Assembly: GCA_039029935.1 (NCBI GenBank) | Contig: JBCCFC010000012.1 | Location: 1-26,182, forward strand | Reading direction: 5' to 3' | DNA: 26,182 nt | Source of the DNA: G039029935 sp039029935 | Lineage (GTDB): Bacteria; Chloroflexota; Anaerolineae; Caldilineales; Caldilineaceae | Part shown: one piece after another, positions 25,083-26,182 of the stretch | How the letters are laid out: every line of letters begins with the position of its first letter | Position numbering within the stretch: the first letter of the stretch is position 1 | Notes under the pieces: generated by a model | The model's input: only the letters and a program-made list of their open reading frames with translations | Told to the model about the DNA's origin: nothing | Database searches by the model: none | Position numbers and translations under genes: made by a program

Positions 25083-25305
25083 AAAAAATTCCTCCATAAG
25101 TCGTTTGATTGTGAGCCGCCTGTGATTAATTAATATAACTTTTCAAAAACGTACGTATAGTGACTAAATTTAGGCAAAACAAAACCAACAATGCCCTATA
25201 AGAAGGCATCGAACATGTGACCCATTCAATTTGTTCGTTTGGTTTCGCTATGTGGATTAGCGGTGCATATTAGCCATAGATACCGTGAGTGCGATGTTTT
25301 ATACA

Positions 25306-25378
25306 CATCAAAGCGAAAGCTACAAACGCCATAATTTCACTCTATCGAAATCATCGGTTTATATCTTTCGCTTTGATG
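25306..25378. repeat. Perfect 14-bp inverted repeat with 45-bp spacer
   Basis: CATCAAAGCGAAAG (25306-25319) and CTTTCGCTTTGATG (25365-25378) are exact reverse complements. The flanks show no clear target-site duplication. It may be the stem of an RNA or the remains of a small mobile element. Confidence 0.7.
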
Positions 25379-25611
25379 AGTCGTGTTTTGCAATGCTATA
25401 TCAATTAATCTGTGTAAGTTCATCGTTTTTGCTAATTGTTGTTATCCGTATATTAGTATTTTCTCTGCTATGTAATAAGATTCATGTATGACTAATATTT
25501 TAAGTTAGAAGTAATCCTTAAGTAAGCTATTGGACTGGCTACAATTCCAATCTGATCTTACTACAAAAAGCGGTCGATTAATATTACACTTTTCTGTCAA
25601 AAAACGAATAC

Positions 25612-25658
25612 GTCATTTGTCGGGTTCCACTAAGACAGGATGACTGTTTATTTTTTTT
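25612..25658 (+). terminator. Terminator-like hairpin with U tract
   Basis: GTCAT-T-TGTC (25612-25621) pairs with GACA-GG-ATGAC (25634-25644), with a small internal loop and a 12-nt apical loop, followed by TGTTTA and eight T. It has the shape of a plus-strand Rho-independent terminator, yet no supported plus-strand gene lies upstream. Confidence 0.4.
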
Positions 25659-25959
25659 GTGGATTTAGACCGATATATAGGTAGACAACCGACTTAAATG
25701 ACAACATTTATTGATATTAGACCAAATAGAGACAGAAATCAGACCATTTGGCTACTAAGCGAAATAAATCCACTGAACCGTCTAAGATGGGCAACAAGAA
25801 ACCATATACACCAAAATTTTCATCATTCACTCAGCGCAGAAACAGCCGTAAGAGAATCGAGATAGTGGGTGATTATCCGTAAATGGTTCATATATGAGCG
25901 ATATAATCGTAAAGTTATGATACGAGTTGAAACGTAACGATGTAGTATGTTTAGGAATC

Positions 25960-26028
25960 AAAAATTGAAAATAAGCAATGGGTTCGTTGTCAATTCTTTC
26001 AATTTTCAATTGCCCATTTTCAATTTTT
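25960..26028. repeat. 19-bp inverted repeat (17/19) with 31-bp spacer
   Basis: AAAAATTGAAAATAAGCAA (25960-25978) pairs with TTGCCCATTTTCAATTTTT (26010-26028), with two mismatches. The spacer holds two more CAATT motifs. It resembles the AATTGAAAATTG low-complexity repeats found between genes in several bacterial groups. Confidence 0.7.
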
Positions 26029-26061
26029 ATACTTTTCCATATCATGAATGGATGATATGCA

Positions 26062-26182
26062 TCTGCAACAGTAAACCATTTGCCTCTACAACAGTAAACT
26101 ATATGCCTGTGCAGCAGTAAATCATATGCTTTTGCAACAGTAAACCATATGCCTTTGCAACAGTAAATCATATGCCTGTGCA
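26062..26182. repeat. 23-bp tandem repeat array running off the right edge
   Basis: CAACAG or a close variant recurs at 26066, 26089, 26112, 26135 and 26158, with CA at 26181, giving an exact 23-bp period. Each unit has CARCAGTAAA, then a CATATG-like palindrome (CATATG in the 26112, 26135 and 26158 units, CATTTG and CTATATG in the others), then a variable CCTxTG. A degenerate half unit precedes the array. The units are contiguous with no spacers, so this is an iteron-like or minisatellite array, not CRISPR. Confidence 0.85.

Larger units (their letters stand above)
25083..26182. other. 1.1-kb AT-rich region with no supported gene
   Basis: No ORF here has coding character. The upstream region of the giant gene (25083-25250) is AT-rich, but I see only a weak minus-strand promoter candidate (TTGTTT, 17 bp, TATACG). 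Beyond it are a 14-bp inverted repeat pair (25306-25378), a terminator-like hairpin (25612-25658), a set of nested small inverted repeats (25659-25773), a 19-bp inverted repeat (25960-26028) and a 23-bp tandem array at the edge. Confidence 0.8.

Noticed and set aside
25083..25097. Earlier ATG of the giant gene at 25097
   Set aside because: This ATG overlaps the GGAGG that serves the ATG at 25082, has no ribosome binding site of its own, and would only add five residues before a normal signal peptide.
25285..25491. Small plus-strand frame with a hydrophobic segment (68 codons)
   Set aside because: It overlaps the 14-bp inverted repeat, lies in AT-rich DNA where hydrophobic codons arise easily, and lacks a Shine-Dalgarno. 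A real small membrane protein cannot be excluded, but it is not supported.
25827..26171. Minus-strand 114-codon frame over the 23-bp array
   Set aside because: The peptide is a translation of the tandem repeats and the 19-bp inverted repeat. It has no ribosome binding site or recognisable domain.
26062..26182. CRISPR array
   Set aside because: The units are contiguous at 23 bp with no unique spacers, and no cas genes are present.

Overview
The window looks like a surface-polysaccharide and exported-protein region of a bacterial chromosome. The best guess for the host is a member of the Chloroflexota. The reasons are a glycosyltransferase and methyltransferase pair ending in the same GRFIRxMKWL tail, exported proteins ending in SLxLPxVTR with no LPXTG or PEP-CTERM anchor, a 'choice-of-anchor Q' beta-helix protein, and a giant SdrD-B-type protein. 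This assignment is an inference from protein style. No rRNA or tRNA gene is visible, and no marker gene that would settle it.

Left part, plus strand (1-5862). Two 85-bp copies of a palindromic element (period 95 bp) lead into an O-antigen/teichoic-acid-type ABC transporter ATPase (Wzt-like, with an EPVDS-repeat tail). Then come a SAM methyltransferase and a GT-B glycosyltransferase, overlapping by 14 bp. A long-stem hairpin separates these from a GT2 glycosyltransferase with a coiled-coil tail. The permease partner of the ATPase is not in the window and probably lies upstream.

Middle, minus strand (5943-11859). A compact operon reads from high to low coordinates: a two-domain GT2-GT4 glycosyltransferase (770 aa), a 246-aa coiled-coil protein, and a CmoB-like methyltransferase with a TTG start whose Shine-Dalgarno overlaps the preceding stop. 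Upstream of it, on the same strand, is an exported right-handed beta-helix protein.

Right-middle, plus strand (12183-14589). Two overlapping GT4 glycosyltransferases end at a 371-bp convergent gap. The gap holds a cluster of DnaA-box-like nonamers, an AT palindrome also found in the other convergent gap, a perfect 21-bp-stem bidirectional terminator, and two back-to-back purine and pyrimidine microsatellite arrays.

Right, minus strand (14961-25082). One gene fills over 10 kb. It encodes a 3373-aa exported, very acidic protein: signal peptide, propeller-like N-terminal region, 14 SdrD-B-like domains, a block of seven ~107-aa two-cysteine repeats, DUF7507/DUF11-type modules, an Fn3-like domain and the SLFLPLVTR tail. 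Most repeats carry an EF-hand-like loop, so a long calcium-stiffened surface fibre is the natural reading. The last 1.1 kb has no convincing gene. It holds inverted repeats, a terminator-like hairpin and a 23-bp tandem array running off the right edge.

Taken together, the genes suggest glycan synthesis, modification and ABC export next to two large exported proteins that share a C-terminal signal. Whether the glycosyltransferases decorate those proteins is inference.
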